A stretch of 64,000 nucleotides of DNA from an uncultured Lachnospiraceae bacterium (lineage in GTDB: Bacteria > Bacillota > Clostridia > Lachnospirales > Lachnospiraceae): contig CAJTLX010000009.1 in the NCBI GenBank assembly GCA_910577165.1, forward strand, positions 17,359 through 81,358, in the 5' to 3' direction. A program made the translations under genes and the position numbers. A model generated the notes under the pieces. It ran no database searches, had not been told where the DNA came from, and saw only the letters and a list, made by a program, of their open reading frames with translations. Positions 18,326 to 27,457 of this stretch are shown here, piece by piece (position 1 is the stretch's first letter; every line of letters starts with the position of its first letter).

Positions 18326-19575
18326 GGGCGGACAGGCAGGGCGAAAAGAAAAGCCCTCTGTGCCATATCAAGCGTCTTTCAAAAAATATGGTACTTTTTG
18401 GCTATCGCCTTCTAGCCCATCTTATTCCGGTTCAAAGAAAGACGGTGGTCTTTATGAGCAGCCTTGGGCGCAGCTACACCGGAAACCCGCGCGCGATCTG
18501 TGAGGAGATGGCAGGGGAAGGACTTCTAAAACGTTTTCGTTGTTACTATATTCTGGATGATCCAAAGCGTTATCTAGGGGAACTGCCAAAGGGCGTGCGC
18601 CCCTTAAAAAATGCAAGACTCCGCTACTATATTGTGATGGCGGTGGCAGGAATATGGGTTTCGGATACGAGATTCCAAAACTATATAATTAAGCGGAAGG
18701 AAACCATCTATATCCAGACCTGGCATGGAACGCCGCTAAAAAGGCTGGGACTCGATTTGAAAGAATTGCATATGGCGGGAGGGGAAAGTCTTTTAACCTA
18801 CAAAGAGGAATTTAAGAAAAATGCAGCGACCTGGGATTATCTGATCTCGCAGAATCCATTTTCCAGCAAGGTATTCCGGCACGCCTTTGATTTTCATAAG
18901 ACCATCCTAGAGATTGGTTATCCGCGCAATGATATTTTAGTAAGGTCAGTAAGAGAAATGGAAATTCCTTCCGATTTTTCCGAGAAAGAACTTAAAGAGA
19001 AACTTCGGATTCCTGAGGGAAAAAAGGTGATGCTCTACGCGCCGACCTGGAGGGATGATCGGTTTTACAACAAGAGGGATTACCGATTTGTAACTGATCT
19101 GGATTTTTTTAAAATGCAGAAAGAATTTGGGGATTCCTATGTTCTTGTGGTGAAATTTCACTATATGGTGCGGGAGAAAAACGCGCTTCCCTGCCCGGAT
19201 TTTGTCCGCACAGTGGGGGAGGAAATTGAGATCAGCAAACTTTATCTGCTTGCTGACCTTTTAATTACGGATTATTCATCGGTGATGTTTGATTATAGTA
19301 TCCTTGGGCGACCAATGTATTTTTATGCCTATGATCTGGAGAATTATAAGGATGTACTAAGAGGATTTTATTTTGATTTTGAGGCGGAGGCTCCGGGACC
19401 GGTGGTCACAACAACATCCGCGCTGATCGCGGCGATAAAAAGGGAATTTTCCCAGGAGGAAAAAGCGCGCTGCGAGCAGTTTGTAAAGAAATATAACCCA
19501 TTTGATGATGGAGATGCATCAAAAAAAGTGGTGGAGATCATAAAGAGAAGAGGAGTAAAAAAAGAAGATGAGTGA
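18322..19575 (+). CDS. CDP-glycerol glycerophosphotransferase (TagB/TagF family)
   Basis: A 417-residue stand-alone transferase. Signatures are FMSSLGRSYTGNPRAICEEM, the catalytic-region TWHGTPLKRLGLD at about 134-146, APTWRDD, and ITDYSSVMFDYSILGRP. Family members add the first glycerol phosphate (TagB) or polymerise the chain (TagF). Being smaller than the fused enzyme at 12767, it may be the priming enzyme, but that is inference. The TTG start after GGGGAGAAGG overlaps the tagD stop; if wrong, the next start is internal. It overlaps lysA by 8 nt. Confidence 0.85.
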   Translation: MRADRQGEKKSPLCHIKRLSKNMVLFGYRLLAHLIPVQRKTVVFMSSLGRSYTGNPRAICEEMAGEGLLKRFRCYYILDDPKRYLGELPKGVRPLKNARLRYYIVMAVAGIWVSDTRFQNYIIKRKETIYIQTWHGTPLKRLGLDLKELHMAGGESLLTYKEEFKKNAATWDYLISQNPFSSKVFRHAFDFHKTILEIGYPRNDILVRSVREMEIPSDFSEKELKEKLRIPEGKKVMLYAPTWRDDRFYNKRDYRFVTDLDFFKMQKEFGDSYVLVVKFHYMVREKNALPCPDFVRTVGEEIEISKLYLLADLLITDYSSVMFDYSILGRPMYFYAYDLENYKDVLRGFYFDFEAEAPGPVVTTTSALIAAIKREFSQEEKARCEQFVKKYNPFDDGDASKKVVEIIKRRGVKKEDE

Positions 19576-20836
19576 AAAGAGACCTTTTGTGACAAAAAAA
19601 CAGGTGGAAAAAATTGTAAAAACATATCCAACGCCCTTTCATCTCTATGATGAGAGAGCGATCAGAGAAAATGTAAGGCGCGTAAAAAAAGCCTTTTCCT
19701 GGAACCATGGGTACAGGGAGTACTTCGCGGTAAAAGCAACGCCAAACCCGTATATTCTCTCCATTTTAAGGGAGGAGGGATGCGGTGCGGACTGCGCCTC
19801 CCTAACGGAACTTATGCTTTCTGAGGCGGCGGGGATCACCGGAGAAAATATTATGTTTTCCTCAAACGATACGCCGCGGGGAGAATTTACAAAGGCAAAT
19901 GAACTTCACGCGTATATCAATCTTGACGATTATACCATGATTGATTTTCTAAAGGAGGAGTGCGGGATCCCAAAGACAATCTGCTGCCGCTACAATCCGG
20001 GAGGCGTATATACCGTGAGCAATGGGATTATGGACAATCCGGGGGATGCAAAGTACGGGATGACAAAGCCCCAGATTTTTGACGCTTACAAAAAATTGCA
20101 AAAACTAGGCGCGGAGGAATTTGGTCTGCACTCCTTCCTTGTCAGCAATACAGTGACAAACGATTATTATCCGGCACTGGCAAGAACGCTTTTTACGCTG
20201 GCGGTCGAGTTAAAACAGGAAACCGGAGCAAAAATTAAGTTTGTCAATCTTTCGGGTGGTGTCGGTGTGGCGTACCGCCCGGAACAAAAGGAGAATGATA
20301 TCGAGGCGATCGGCGAGGGTGTGCGCAGAGCCTACGAGGAAATTTTGGTTCCGGCGGGTATGGGGGATGTCGCGATCTTTACGGAACTTGGGCGTTTTAT
20401 GCTCGCGCCGTATGGACATCTGATCACGCGCGCCATCCACGAGAAACATATCTACAAGGAATATATCGGCGTGGATGCCTGCGCGGTGAATCTGATGCGC
20501 CCGGCGATGTATAACGCGTACCATCATATCACGGTGCTTGGAAAGGAGAATGCCCTCTGCGATCATAAGTATGATATTGTCGGCTCGCTCTGTGAGAACA
20601 ATGATAAATTTGCCGTAGATCGGGAACTCCCAGAAATTTCTATTGGGGATTATCTAGCGATTCACGATACTGGTGCGCATGGATTTTCGATGGGGTACAA
20701 TTATAATGGCAAACTGCGCTCGGCGGAGCTTCTGCTCTGTGAGGACGGCTCGATAAAGCAGATTCGGCGCGCGGAAACACCAAAAGATTATTTTGCGACT
20801 TTTGATTTTTCTGATCGCTTCAAGTTTTCAGAATAA
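19568..20836 (+). CDS. lysA: Diaminopimelate decarboxylase
   Basis: A 422-residue fold-type III PLP enzyme converting meso-diaminopimelate to L-lysine. The PLP lysine is in YFAVKATPNP near residue 57. GADCASLTEL, LSGGVGVAYRP, ELGRFMLAPYGHLI and SLCENNDKFAVDRELP cover the conserved barrel and C-terminal active-site segments, including the catalytic Cys of the CE(N/S) motif. Overlap with the CDP-glycerol transferase places it in the wall-polymer transcript, which is unusual. It may simply be housekeeping lysine synthesis, or it may supply an amine used in the envelope. A related substrate specificity cannot be excluded. Confidence 0.85.
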   Translation: MSEKRPFVTKKQVEKIVKTYPTPFHLYDERAIRENVRRVKKAFSWNHGYREYFAVKATPNPYILSILREEGCGADCASLTELMLSEAAGITGENIMFSSNDTPRGEFTKANELHAYINLDDYTMIDFLKEECGIPKTICCRYNPGGVYTVSNGIMDNPGDAKYGMTKPQIFDAYKKLQKLGAEEFGLHSFLVSNTVTNDYYPALARTLFTLAVELKQETGAKIKFVNLSGGVGVAYRPEQKENDIEAIGEGVRRAYEEILVPAGMGDVAIFTELGRFMLAPYGHLITRAIHEKHIYKEYIGVDACAVNLMRPAMYNAYHHITVLGKENALCDHKYDIVGSLCENNDKFAVDRELPEISIGDYLAIHDTGAHGFSMGYNYNGKLRSAELLLCEDGSIKQIRRAETPKDYFATFDFSDRFKFSE

Positions 20837-20864
20837 GATATTCTGTTTTTCAAAACAGAATATC
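20837..20864 (+). terminator. 13-bp hairpin at the end of the wall-polymer operon
   Basis: GATATTCTGTTTT (20837-20849) pairs perfectly with AAAACAGAATATC (20852-20864) immediately after the lysA stop. No U-run follows, so it is either a weak terminator or a 3'-end stabiliser. Confidence 0.5.
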
Positions 20865-20891
20865 CTGTCGAAAAATTTATGGGTCAGGCAC

Positions 20892-20920
20892 TTGAAAGCA
20901 GGCGTGTAAAAGACTATAAT
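20892..20920 (+). promoter_or_regulatory. Sigma-A promoter for the PocR two-component module
   Basis: TTGAAA at 20892-20897 and perfect TATAAT at 20915-20920, 17 nt apart, about 70 nt before the start at 20989. Confidence 0.7.
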
Positions 20921-20988
20921 AAAGATAGAAGATAACTTATAAAAATGCTCTAGCAAAGGCCGGATGGTGGTAAAAAGGGGGGTTTGCG

Positions 20989-21870
20989 ATGAAATATAAA
21001 ATTCTGATCTCTGGGAAGAACAATACGATCATCGACGATTTCTTTTCCCAGACAAGCGATGAGTTTGAGGCTGTGACAACTTCGACCCGCTATGACGATA
21101 TCGTAAGGCATCTGACCTTTTATAAGCCAGATGTTTTTATCTACTGCATTGCCGGTGAGTCGCGGAATGATATTAACCAGTTAGCCAATGCCAGATACTG
21201 GATGATGGAGATGCGCATTCCGGTTGTCTTGCTCGGCGCGAAGGAGGAGTGTGACGAGGTGGAAAAGATCGCGGTAAATGTTTCAAATATGACATTGTAT
21301 CGCCCGATCTCCATGCCCGTGATTATCGGAAGAATCAAAAAACTTTTGGAGGGACGGCAGGCGGTCAAAGAAGAGCTTGGATGGGAGCCGCCAAAGCCAA
21401 AGAAAGAGCCTTTCTCGGAAAGTTTGTCCGCTACGGAGCCAATAGGTGCTTCCGGCTTTTCCCCGACAGTGGCAGCGGAGATTGAGGCACTTAAGGGAAA
21501 GTATTCCACGCGCAAACATGTGTTAGTTGTGGACGATAATACAATGATGCTGAAACTGATCAAGGAACATCTGCACGAAGTGTATGATGTGGCGACGGCG
21601 GTCAGCGGGAAAATTGCATTAAAGTTTCTTGAGCGCAAAAAAACGGATCTGATTCTCCTCGACTATGAAATGCCCGAAGAGAACGGTCCGGCAGTTCTAG
21701 CGCAACTTCGCGCGAACGAGGAGACAAAAGATATTCCGGTTGTCTTTCTCACCGGCGTTACGGAGACGAAGAAGATTCAGGAGGCACTGATACTCAAACC
21801 GCAGAGTTATCTGTTAAAACCAGTAAATCGTGACAAGCTTTTGAGTACAATAAAAAAGCTGATTGGATAA
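20989..21870 (+). CDS. Response regulator with degenerate and intact receiver domains
   Basis: A 293-residue protein. The first half (about 1-120) looks like a receiver-like fold without an obvious phospho-acceptor (KPDVFIYCIAGE where LILLD would be expected). A Pro/Lys-rich linker follows, then a complete receiver at about 170-293 with the acidic pair in VLVVDDNTMML, the phospho-acceptor Asp in LILLDYEMPEENG, the Thr in VFLTG and the Lys in LLKPV. There is no DNA-binding or enzymatic output, so it likely works as a phosphorelay intermediate with the hybrid kinase 18 nt downstream. GGGGGG near the start is the probable ribosome site. Confidence 0.85.
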   Translation: MKYKILISGKNNTIIDDFFSQTSDEFEAVTTSTRYDDIVRHLTFYKPDVFIYCIAGESRNDINQLANARYWMMEMRIPVVLLGAKEECDEVEKIAVNVSNMTLYRPISMPVIIGRIKKLLEGRQAVKEELGWEPPKPKKEPFSESLSATEPIGASGFSPTVAAEIEALKGKYSTRKHVLVVDDNTMMLKLIKEHLHEVYDVATAVSGKIALKFLERKKTDLILLDYEMPEENGPAVLAQLRANEETKDIPVVFLTGVTETKKIQEALILKPQSYLLKPVNRDKLLSTIKKLIG

Positions 21871-21888
21871 TGATAAGGGGATTGCGTT

Positions 21889-24570
21889 ATGGATAGTCTG
21901 AATTATGAATTGCAGCTCACCGATTTGATTGACATTGATACGCTGCAAAAGATACAGAATGTTTATTCGGATTTGAGTAATATTGCGGTTCTCACAACGG
22001 ATGCGAACGGCGTGGCGGTCACCGAAGGATCTAATTTTTCGGATTTTTGTATAAAATATACAAGAAGTTCAAAGATCGGCTGTACACGCTGTGAACAGTG
22101 CGATAAAAACGGGACGTTTTTGGCACTTCAGCAGGGCAAATCCGTAGTGTATACCTGCCATGCGGGACTGGTGGATTTCGCAGCACCGATCATGGTCAAC
22201 GGCAGACAGGTTGGATGCTTTATTGGTGGACAGGTACTTATAGAACATGTAGATCCGGAAAAGATAAAGCGGATCGCCGACGAGATTGGGGTCGATCCGG
22301 ATGAGTACCTTGCCGCCGCAAAAAAGGTGCGGGTGGTGGAGAGAGAGACGGTGGAAAAAACAGCGAAATCCATCTTTACCATTGCAGATATCCTCTCGAA
22401 TATGGCGTATCACCGCTATCTGATACATAAGGACAATGTGGAGCTTGAGCGGTCAGAAACGATGAAATCGGATTTTCTTGCCAATATGAGCCATGAGATC
22501 CGCACGCCGATGAACGCGGTGATCGGTATGGCAGAGATGGCACTTCGCGAGGAATTGCCGACGGCGGCAAAGGATTATATCAACCAGATTAAGGAGGCGG
22601 GCAAATCCCTGCTTACCATTATCAATGATATTTTGGACTTCTCAAAGATCGAGTCCGGAAAAATGGATATCAACGAGGTGGATTATGAGCCAATGTCCAT
22701 GGTGTACGATGTTGCCAATATTATTATGACAAGACTAAAAGACAAGGATGTGGAACTGGTATTGGATGTCGCGCCAACGCTTCCCAACAAGCTTTTTGGC
22801 GACAATATCCGCATCAAGCAGGTGCTGTTAAACTTAACAAACAATGCAGCGAAATTTACCTCTCACGGCAGGATTATTGTGAAGGTGGAATACCAGAATT
22901 TGGATTCCGGGGAGATCGCGCTAAATGTATCGGTGGAGGATACCGGGATTGGAATTAAAAAACAGGATCTTGGGAAATTATTCCAGTCCTTTCAGCAGCT
23001 TGACAGCAAGAGAAACCGCAATATCGAGGGGACAGGACTGGGGCTTGCCATCTCGCAGAGACTGCTCAATCTGATGGATGGAAAAATCTGGATGGAGAGC
23101 GAATATGAAAAGGGAAGCAAATTTTCCTTCTCCCTCCCGCAAAAGATCGTGGACAAAACGCCGAGCATTAGCATTAAGGAAGTGGAGCCCTGCCTGGTGG
23201 TGGGACTGATCTCCAACCCTTATGTCAGGGATAGTCTGAGCAGTGATGTCGCAAAGCTTGGTGTCAATTATCGGGGACTGTCCGGTCCAAAGGAATTGGA
23301 CGCGCTTCCGGATAATAAAAAGATTTTCCTCTTTGTGGAACATCCGCTCTTTTCTGATCGCGTGGAGGTATATGTCCGTTATCATCCCCAGGTTACGACG
23401 GTGCTTTTGATTGATTTTTACGATCATGCGCACTACAATATACCGAACTTGCTTATATTGCGCAAACCTCTCTTTGCCCTGAATATCGCAATGATTTTAA
23501 ACGGCGAGGAAATGCATTTTGACGGGGATGCGGACAAAAAAGAATTTGATTTTATCGCGCCGGATGCCCATGTCCTGATTGTGGATGACAATACGGTTAA
23601 TTTGACTGTGGCGGAAGGTTTGCTTGAGCCGTTAAAGATGCAGATTGAGACTGTGACAAGCGGCAAAGCCGCCATTGATAAGATTATGGAATTCCACTAC
23701 GATATTGTTTTTATGGATCATATGATGCCGGAATTAGACGGGGTAGAAACAACACATATTATCAGGCGGTTCCACCCGGAGTACGACGATGTGCCGATCA
23801 TCGCGCTGACTGCCAACGCGGTGGAAGGCACAAAGGAGATGTTTTGCCGCGAGGGAATGAATGATTTTGTCGCCAAGCCTATAGAAATGAGGATGCTTGC
23901 CGCCAAAGTAAAGCAGTGGCTTCCGATCGAGAAGATACAAAAAGTCTACAATGTGCAGGGAAATGACCAGCACACAAAAAAATCAGATCCGATTGTTGTC
24001 GGCGATCTGGATGTGTCATATGCCCTGGGAATTCTTTCCAGTGAAACGCTTTTCTGGAAGGTATTAAAAGTCTTCTATCGGGGGATCGATAAAAAAGCAA
24101 AGTTGATCAAGGCACTTGAGATAGAAAAGGACTGGACAAATTATACGATCGAAGTTCACGCGCTAAAAAATGCCGCCAGACAGATTGGGGCGATACAGCT
24201 CTCGGAGATGGCGGCGGCATTAGAGAAGGCGGGAAACGCGAGGGATACGGGTGTTCTCCATGCGCACACGGACGAGATGATCGCGTTATATAATAGTTAC
24301 CTGGCGATGCTAAAGCCCTTTTGCGCAGAGGAGGAAAAGGAGGAAGGACAGAAACAAAATATCCCGCCGCAACAGCTTTCAGAATGTTTCCAGAGGCTTT
24401 CTGAGGCGGTGGATAATCTTGATATGGACGAGATGGAAGCCGTGATAGAAAAGATGAAGGAATACCATTACGAGGGTGAACAGCAGGAGATTTTCGGGCG
24501 GTTAAAAGAAGCGGTGGAGGAGGTCGACGTGGAAGCCTGTGTGGAGTTGATGCAGAAGTGGCCGAGATAA
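21889..24570 (+). CDS. Hybrid histidine kinase with PocR sensor, receivers and HPt
   Basis: An 893-residue cytoplasmic kinase without transmembrane helices. A PocR-type ligand-binding domain lies at about 8-170 (LTDLIDIDTLQKIQNVYSDL, Cys-rich CTRCEQCDKNG, GFCIGG-like GCFIGGQ). Then come HisKA (SDFLANMSHEIRTPMNAVIG, His about 202), the HATPase (N box NLTNNAAKF; G box EGTGLGLAIS), a degenerate receiver at about 430-545, an intact receiver at about 560-680 (DIVFMDHMMPELDG) and an HPt domain at about 715-800 (VHALKNAARQIG). PocR domains are thought to sense small organic molecules; the clustered Cys suggests metal or redox chemistry. It acts with the preceding receiver protein; the final output is not encoded here. 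Confidence 0.88.
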   Translation: MDSLNYELQLTDLIDIDTLQKIQNVYSDLSNIAVLTTDANGVAVTEGSNFSDFCIKYTRSSKIGCTRCEQCDKNGTFLALQQGKSVVYTCHAGLVDFAAPIMVNGRQVGCFIGGQVLIEHVDPEKIKRIADEIGVDPDEYLAAAKKVRVVERETVEKTAKSIFTIADILSNMAYHRYLIHKDNVELERSETMKSDFLANMSHEIRTPMNAVIGMAEMALREELPTAAKDYINQIKEAGKSLLTIINDILDFSKIESGKMDINEVDYEPMSMVYDVANIIMTRLKDKDVELVLDVAPTLPNKLFGDNIRIKQVLLNLTNNAAKFTSHGRIIVKVEYQNLDSGEIALNVSVEDTGIGIKKQDLGKLFQSFQQLDSKRNRNIEGTGLGLAISQRLLNLMDGKIWMESEYEKGSKFSFSLPQKIVDKTPSISIKEVEPCLVVGLISNPYVRDSLSSDVAKLGVNYRGLSGPKELDALPDNKKIFLFVEHPLFSDRVEVYVRYHPQVTTVLLIDFYDHAHYNIPNLLILRKPLFALNIAMILNGEEMHFDGDADKKEFDFIAPDAHVLIVDDNTVNLTVAEGLLEPLKMQIETVTSGKAAIDKIMEFHYDIVFMDHMMPELDGVETTHIIRRFHPEYDDVPIIALTANAVEGTKEMFCREGMNDFVAKPIEMRMLAAKVKQWLPIEKIQKVYNVQGNDQHTKKSDPIVVGDLDVSYALGILSSETLFWKVLKVFYRGIDKKAKLIKALEIEKDWTNYTIEVHALKNAARQIGAIQLSEMAAALEKAGNARDTGVLHAHTDEMIALYNSYLAMLKPFCAEEEKEEGQKQNIPPQQLSECFQRLSEAVDNLDMDEMEAVIEKMKEYHYEGEQQEIFGRLKEAVEEVDVEACVELMQKWPR

Positions 24571-24649
24571 CGAAATGGAAAGATGGCTTGCAGAGAAGAA
24601 AACTTTGCAGGCCATTTCTTAAAAAGAAGAAAAAAATCGGTGGCAGTGC

Positions 24650-24676
24650 TAAAGTTATCTCAAAAACAGCCGATAA
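24650..24676 (+). promoter_or_regulatory. Sigma-28 (SigD/FliA-type) promoter for the flgM operon
   Basis: TAAA at 24650-24653, 15 nt, then GCCGATAA at 24669-24676 matches the flagellar sigma consensus TAAA-N15-GCCGATAT at all but the last base. It lies about 62 nt upstream of flgM. Confidence 0.8.
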
Positions 24677-24738
24677 ATAATACAGAACAAAAAGAGAAAC
24701 ACAGCGAGAATCCATATATAAAAATAGGTGGTGATATT

Positions 24739-25008
24739 ATGCGAATTGATGCGTTTAACCGTGTGAGTAAACTCTATCAGGCAAACAGCACAAAAAAAAC
24801 GGTAAATACTGGAAAGAGAGGCGAGAAGGACCGCGTTGAAATTTCCCGGTTAGGGCAGGACTTTCAGGTGGCCAGAGCCGCTGTCTCTAAAGTGCCGGAT
24901 ATCCGCGAAGACAAGGTGGCTGCAATTCGGGAAAGTATGGCGGCAGGGACATATTCGATGGATATGGATGCGCTGGCAGATAAGCTTTTGGCAGGCTATA
25001 CCTTTTAG
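24739..25008 (+). CDS. flgM: Anti-sigma-28 factor FlgM
   Basis: An 89-residue protein. FlgM binds the flagellar sigma factor until it is exported through the finished hook-basal body. The N-terminus MRIDAFNRVSKLYQ and the C-terminal helix pair (DIREDKVAAIRESMAAGTYS, ALADKLL) fit the family. The start at 24739 follows GGTGGTGAT; upstream in-frame codons lack a ribosome site and lie across the sigma-28 promoter. It is the first gene of the late flagellar operon and is controlled by the sigma it inhibits. Confidence 0.9.
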   Translation: MRIDAFNRVSKLYQANSTKKTVNTGKRGEKDRVEISRLGQDFQVARAAVSKVPDIREDKVAAIRESMAAGTYSMDMDALADKLLAGYTF

Positions 25009-25024
25009 GATGGGAGGGTGAGCA

Positions 25025-25540
25025 TTGGCAAGCTTAATAGAAGAACTGATCACGGTGCTTAAAGCGGAGGAGGTCGTTTATGCGGAACTTCTCCCAGTAG
25101 TAGAACAAAAAACACAGATAATAGTTCGTAATGACCTCACCGCTCTCCAGAAGATCACGCAGCTTGAACAGATGGCTGTTGAAAAAGTGAACGCTCTGGA
25201 GCATAAAAGAGATGAGGTCATTGTAAATATGGGGGTCGTGTTAAACAGAGATCCGAGGTCGCTGACCTTAAAAAAGCTTATTCTGCTATTAGAAAAGCAG
25301 CCAAAAGAGCAGAGGGAATTATCCCTGCTGCATGATTCCCTCAGCACGATTCTAAAAAATTTATCGGATGCGAATCTTCGCAATCAGTCATTGATAGAAC
25401 AATCCCTAGAGATGATAGAATTCAATATGAATTTGATTCAGAGCACAAGGATGTCACCGGGGAGCGGAAGTTACACAAAAAACGCATATGAGAGTGATGC
25501 GTCTGTCTGGCAGACAGGGATGTTTGATGCCAGACAATAA
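25025..25540 (+). CDS. flgN: Flagellar secretion chaperone FlgN family protein
   Basis: A 171-residue, largely helical protein (LIEELITVLKAEEVVYAELL, ITQLEQMAVEKVNALEHKRD) with no membrane segment, fitting FlgN. FlgN escorts the hook-filament junction proteins FlgK and FlgL to the export apparatus. The TTG start follows GGGAGGGTGAG. It stands between flgM and two flgK-type genes, which is the family's usual context. Confidence 0.87.
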   Translation: MASLIEELITVLKAEEVVYAELLPVVEQKTQIIVRNDLTALQKITQLEQMAVEKVNALEHKRDEVIVNMGVVLNRDPRSLTLKKLILLLEKQPKEQRELSLLHDSLSTILKNLSDANLRNQSLIEQSLEMIEFNMNLIQSTRMSPGSGSYTKNAYESDASVWQTGMFDARQ

Positions 25541-25560
25541 AAAGAACCGGAGGATATTTT

Positions 25561-27444
25561 ATGGGCTTGATGAGTGATTTGTACATTGGCAAGTCGGGGC
25601 TTAGTATGAGTCAGTATTCGATCAATACAACCTCACATAATCTTTCCAATGTGGATACAAAAGGATACACAAGACAGCAGATGATTTTGGGTACGACACA
25701 GTACGTCACTGTCGGAAACAATGTAATTTCAAAAATGCAGACAGGGCTTGGAGTAAATGCGGAGGAAGTAAAACAGAGCAGAAATGTATTTTTAGATAAA
25801 GCGTACCGGCGTGAGATTGGGAGGGAGAGCTTTTACAGTTCGCAGTTTGAAACGGTTTCCGAGATGGAAAATATTTACGGTGAGCTTCAGGGCGTTGCAT
25901 TCCAGAACTCCATCAACGATCTCTGGGTGGCATTGCAGGAGGTGGCAAAGGAGCCGGACAGCATTGTTACCAGGGCTTCTTTGGTGGAGTGCGCGGTTTC
26001 TTTTACGGAGCGTGCAGAAAATATCTACAAGCAGATCGCGCAGTACCAGGTGGATCTGAATGAGGATATTGAGGCAAAAGTGGATCGCATCAATGAGATC
26101 GGCGAGGAGATCACAGCGTTAAACCGTCAGATCTGCAAGTATGAGGGCGCGAAGATTGAGAATGCAAACGATTTGAGAGATAAGCGCAATGCCTTGCTTG
26201 ACGAGCTTGGACAGTATATTAGCATCTCGTACCGCGAGGAGGATGATGGACAGATTTGTGTGATGGCGGAGGCGGTACCTTTTGTGATTGATCACACAAT
26301 GTTTCCGATGTCCACGATGACACAGGTGGATTTGCTGACCAGGGATCTCACAAAGAAGTACGGCGGCGATGACGACGCGAAGGAGCAGGCAAAGAAAGAA
26401 GCGCAGCGACTCTGTGGAAATTCGCAGATGTTAGTGCCGATCTGGCCGGTATATGGCGACCGTGAGGTATTTAATTTTGATCTGGTGCCGACGACAAAGG
26501 CAAATACGGATGTGGGCGGTTTAAAGGGGTTGATTTTGGCGCGGGGGACAAAAATTGGAAATTATACGGATATCCCCCCGCGCCCGACCGAGGAGGAGTA
26601 CACTGACGAGGATGGTGTGCTTGACGAGGAAGCCTACGCGGACGCGATGTTAAAATTTGAGCAGGAGTCTGAGATTTATAATCAGTCGATCGAGCCTTCC
26701 GCAATTATGGCGGTACAGGCGCAGTTTGACCAGTTAGTACATGGAGTTGTAAAGACCATCAATGATATTCTCTGTCCAAACAAGGTGTATATTCCAGATC
26801 AGGATATTGTCTATACGGATGAGGAGGGAAATGAAATTGTCTATGAGGCGGGCGAGCCGATCCATATCCTTGATATGGAGAATGCGCCGCTTGGCATGGA
26901 CGCGAGTGAAGCACCGGGGACGGAGCTTTTTTCAAGGAAGTCAGTGCAGCGTTACAACAAAGTGACGGTGGACGGCGAGGAGATCTGGATCTACAATGAG
27001 GAGGATCGGAGTGACAATTATTCACTCTATACTCTGGGAGAGATTGAGATAAATCAGGAAGTTTTGGAGGACAAATCAAAGCTCCCGTTCAGCCAGAACA
27101 AAGGCACAGGTGATTTTGATATCAATACGGCGGAGAAGCTGATCGAGGCATGGGGATCGAAATTTTCTACGCTCTCGCCAAACACACTGACGCGCTACTC
27201 CTTTACCGAGTATTATACGGCGTTTATTGGGGAGATTGCGAACAGGGGGGATACTTTGGATACGATTGCAAAAAATCAGGAGGCAATGGTGCAGGATATC
27301 GACAACAAGCGCCTCTCCATCAGCGGTGTCTCCTCGGACGAGGAGCTGACCAACCTGATTAAATTCCAGCACGCCTACAATGCAGCGGCGCGCTACATCA
27401 ATGTTGTGGACGAGATGCTCGAGCATATCGTTACCCGCTTATAA
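25561..27444 (+). CDS. flgK: Flagellar hook-associated protein 1 (FlgK), copy 1
   Basis: A 627-residue axial protein joining hook and filament. The N-terminal rod/hook motif (INTTSHNLSNVDTKGYTRQ) and the C-terminal SISGVSSDEELTNLIKFQHAYNAAARYI are diagnostic. The central region includes an acidic, Glu/Asp/Pro-rich insertion at about 330-450. It is exported through the type III apparatus with FlgN's help. GGAGG precedes the ATG. It is followed 13 nt later by a second flgK-type gene. Confidence 0.92.
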   Translation: MGLMSDLYIGKSGLSMSQYSINTTSHNLSNVDTKGYTRQQMILGTTQYVTVGNNVISKMQTGLGVNAEEVKQSRNVFLDKAYRREIGRESFYSSQFETVSEMENIYGELQGVAFQNSINDLWVALQEVAKEPDSIVTRASLVECAVSFTERAENIYKQIAQYQVDLNEDIEAKVDRINEIGEEITALNRQICKYEGAKIENANDLRDKRNALLDELGQYISISYREEDDGQICVMAEAVPFVIDHTMFPMSTMTQVDLLTRDLTKKYGGDDDAKEQAKKEAQRLCGNSQMLVPIWPVYGDREVFNFDLVPTTKANTDVGGLKGLILARGTKIGNYTDIPPRPTEEEYTDEDGVLDEEAYADAMLKFEQESEIYNQSIEPSAIMAVQAQFDQLVHGVVKTINDILCPNKVYIPDQDIVYTDEEGNEIVYEAGEPIHILDMENAPLGMDASEAPGTELFSRKSVQRYNKVTVDGEEIWIYNEEDRSDNYSLYTLGEIEINQEVLEDKSKLPFSQNKGTGDFDINTAEKLIEAWGSKFSTLSPNTLTRYSFTEYYTAFIGEIANRGDTLDTIAKNQEAMVQDIDNKRLSISGVSSDEELTNLIKFQHAYNAAARYINVVDEMLEHIVTRL

Positions 27445-27457
27445 AGGAGGAAAAACT

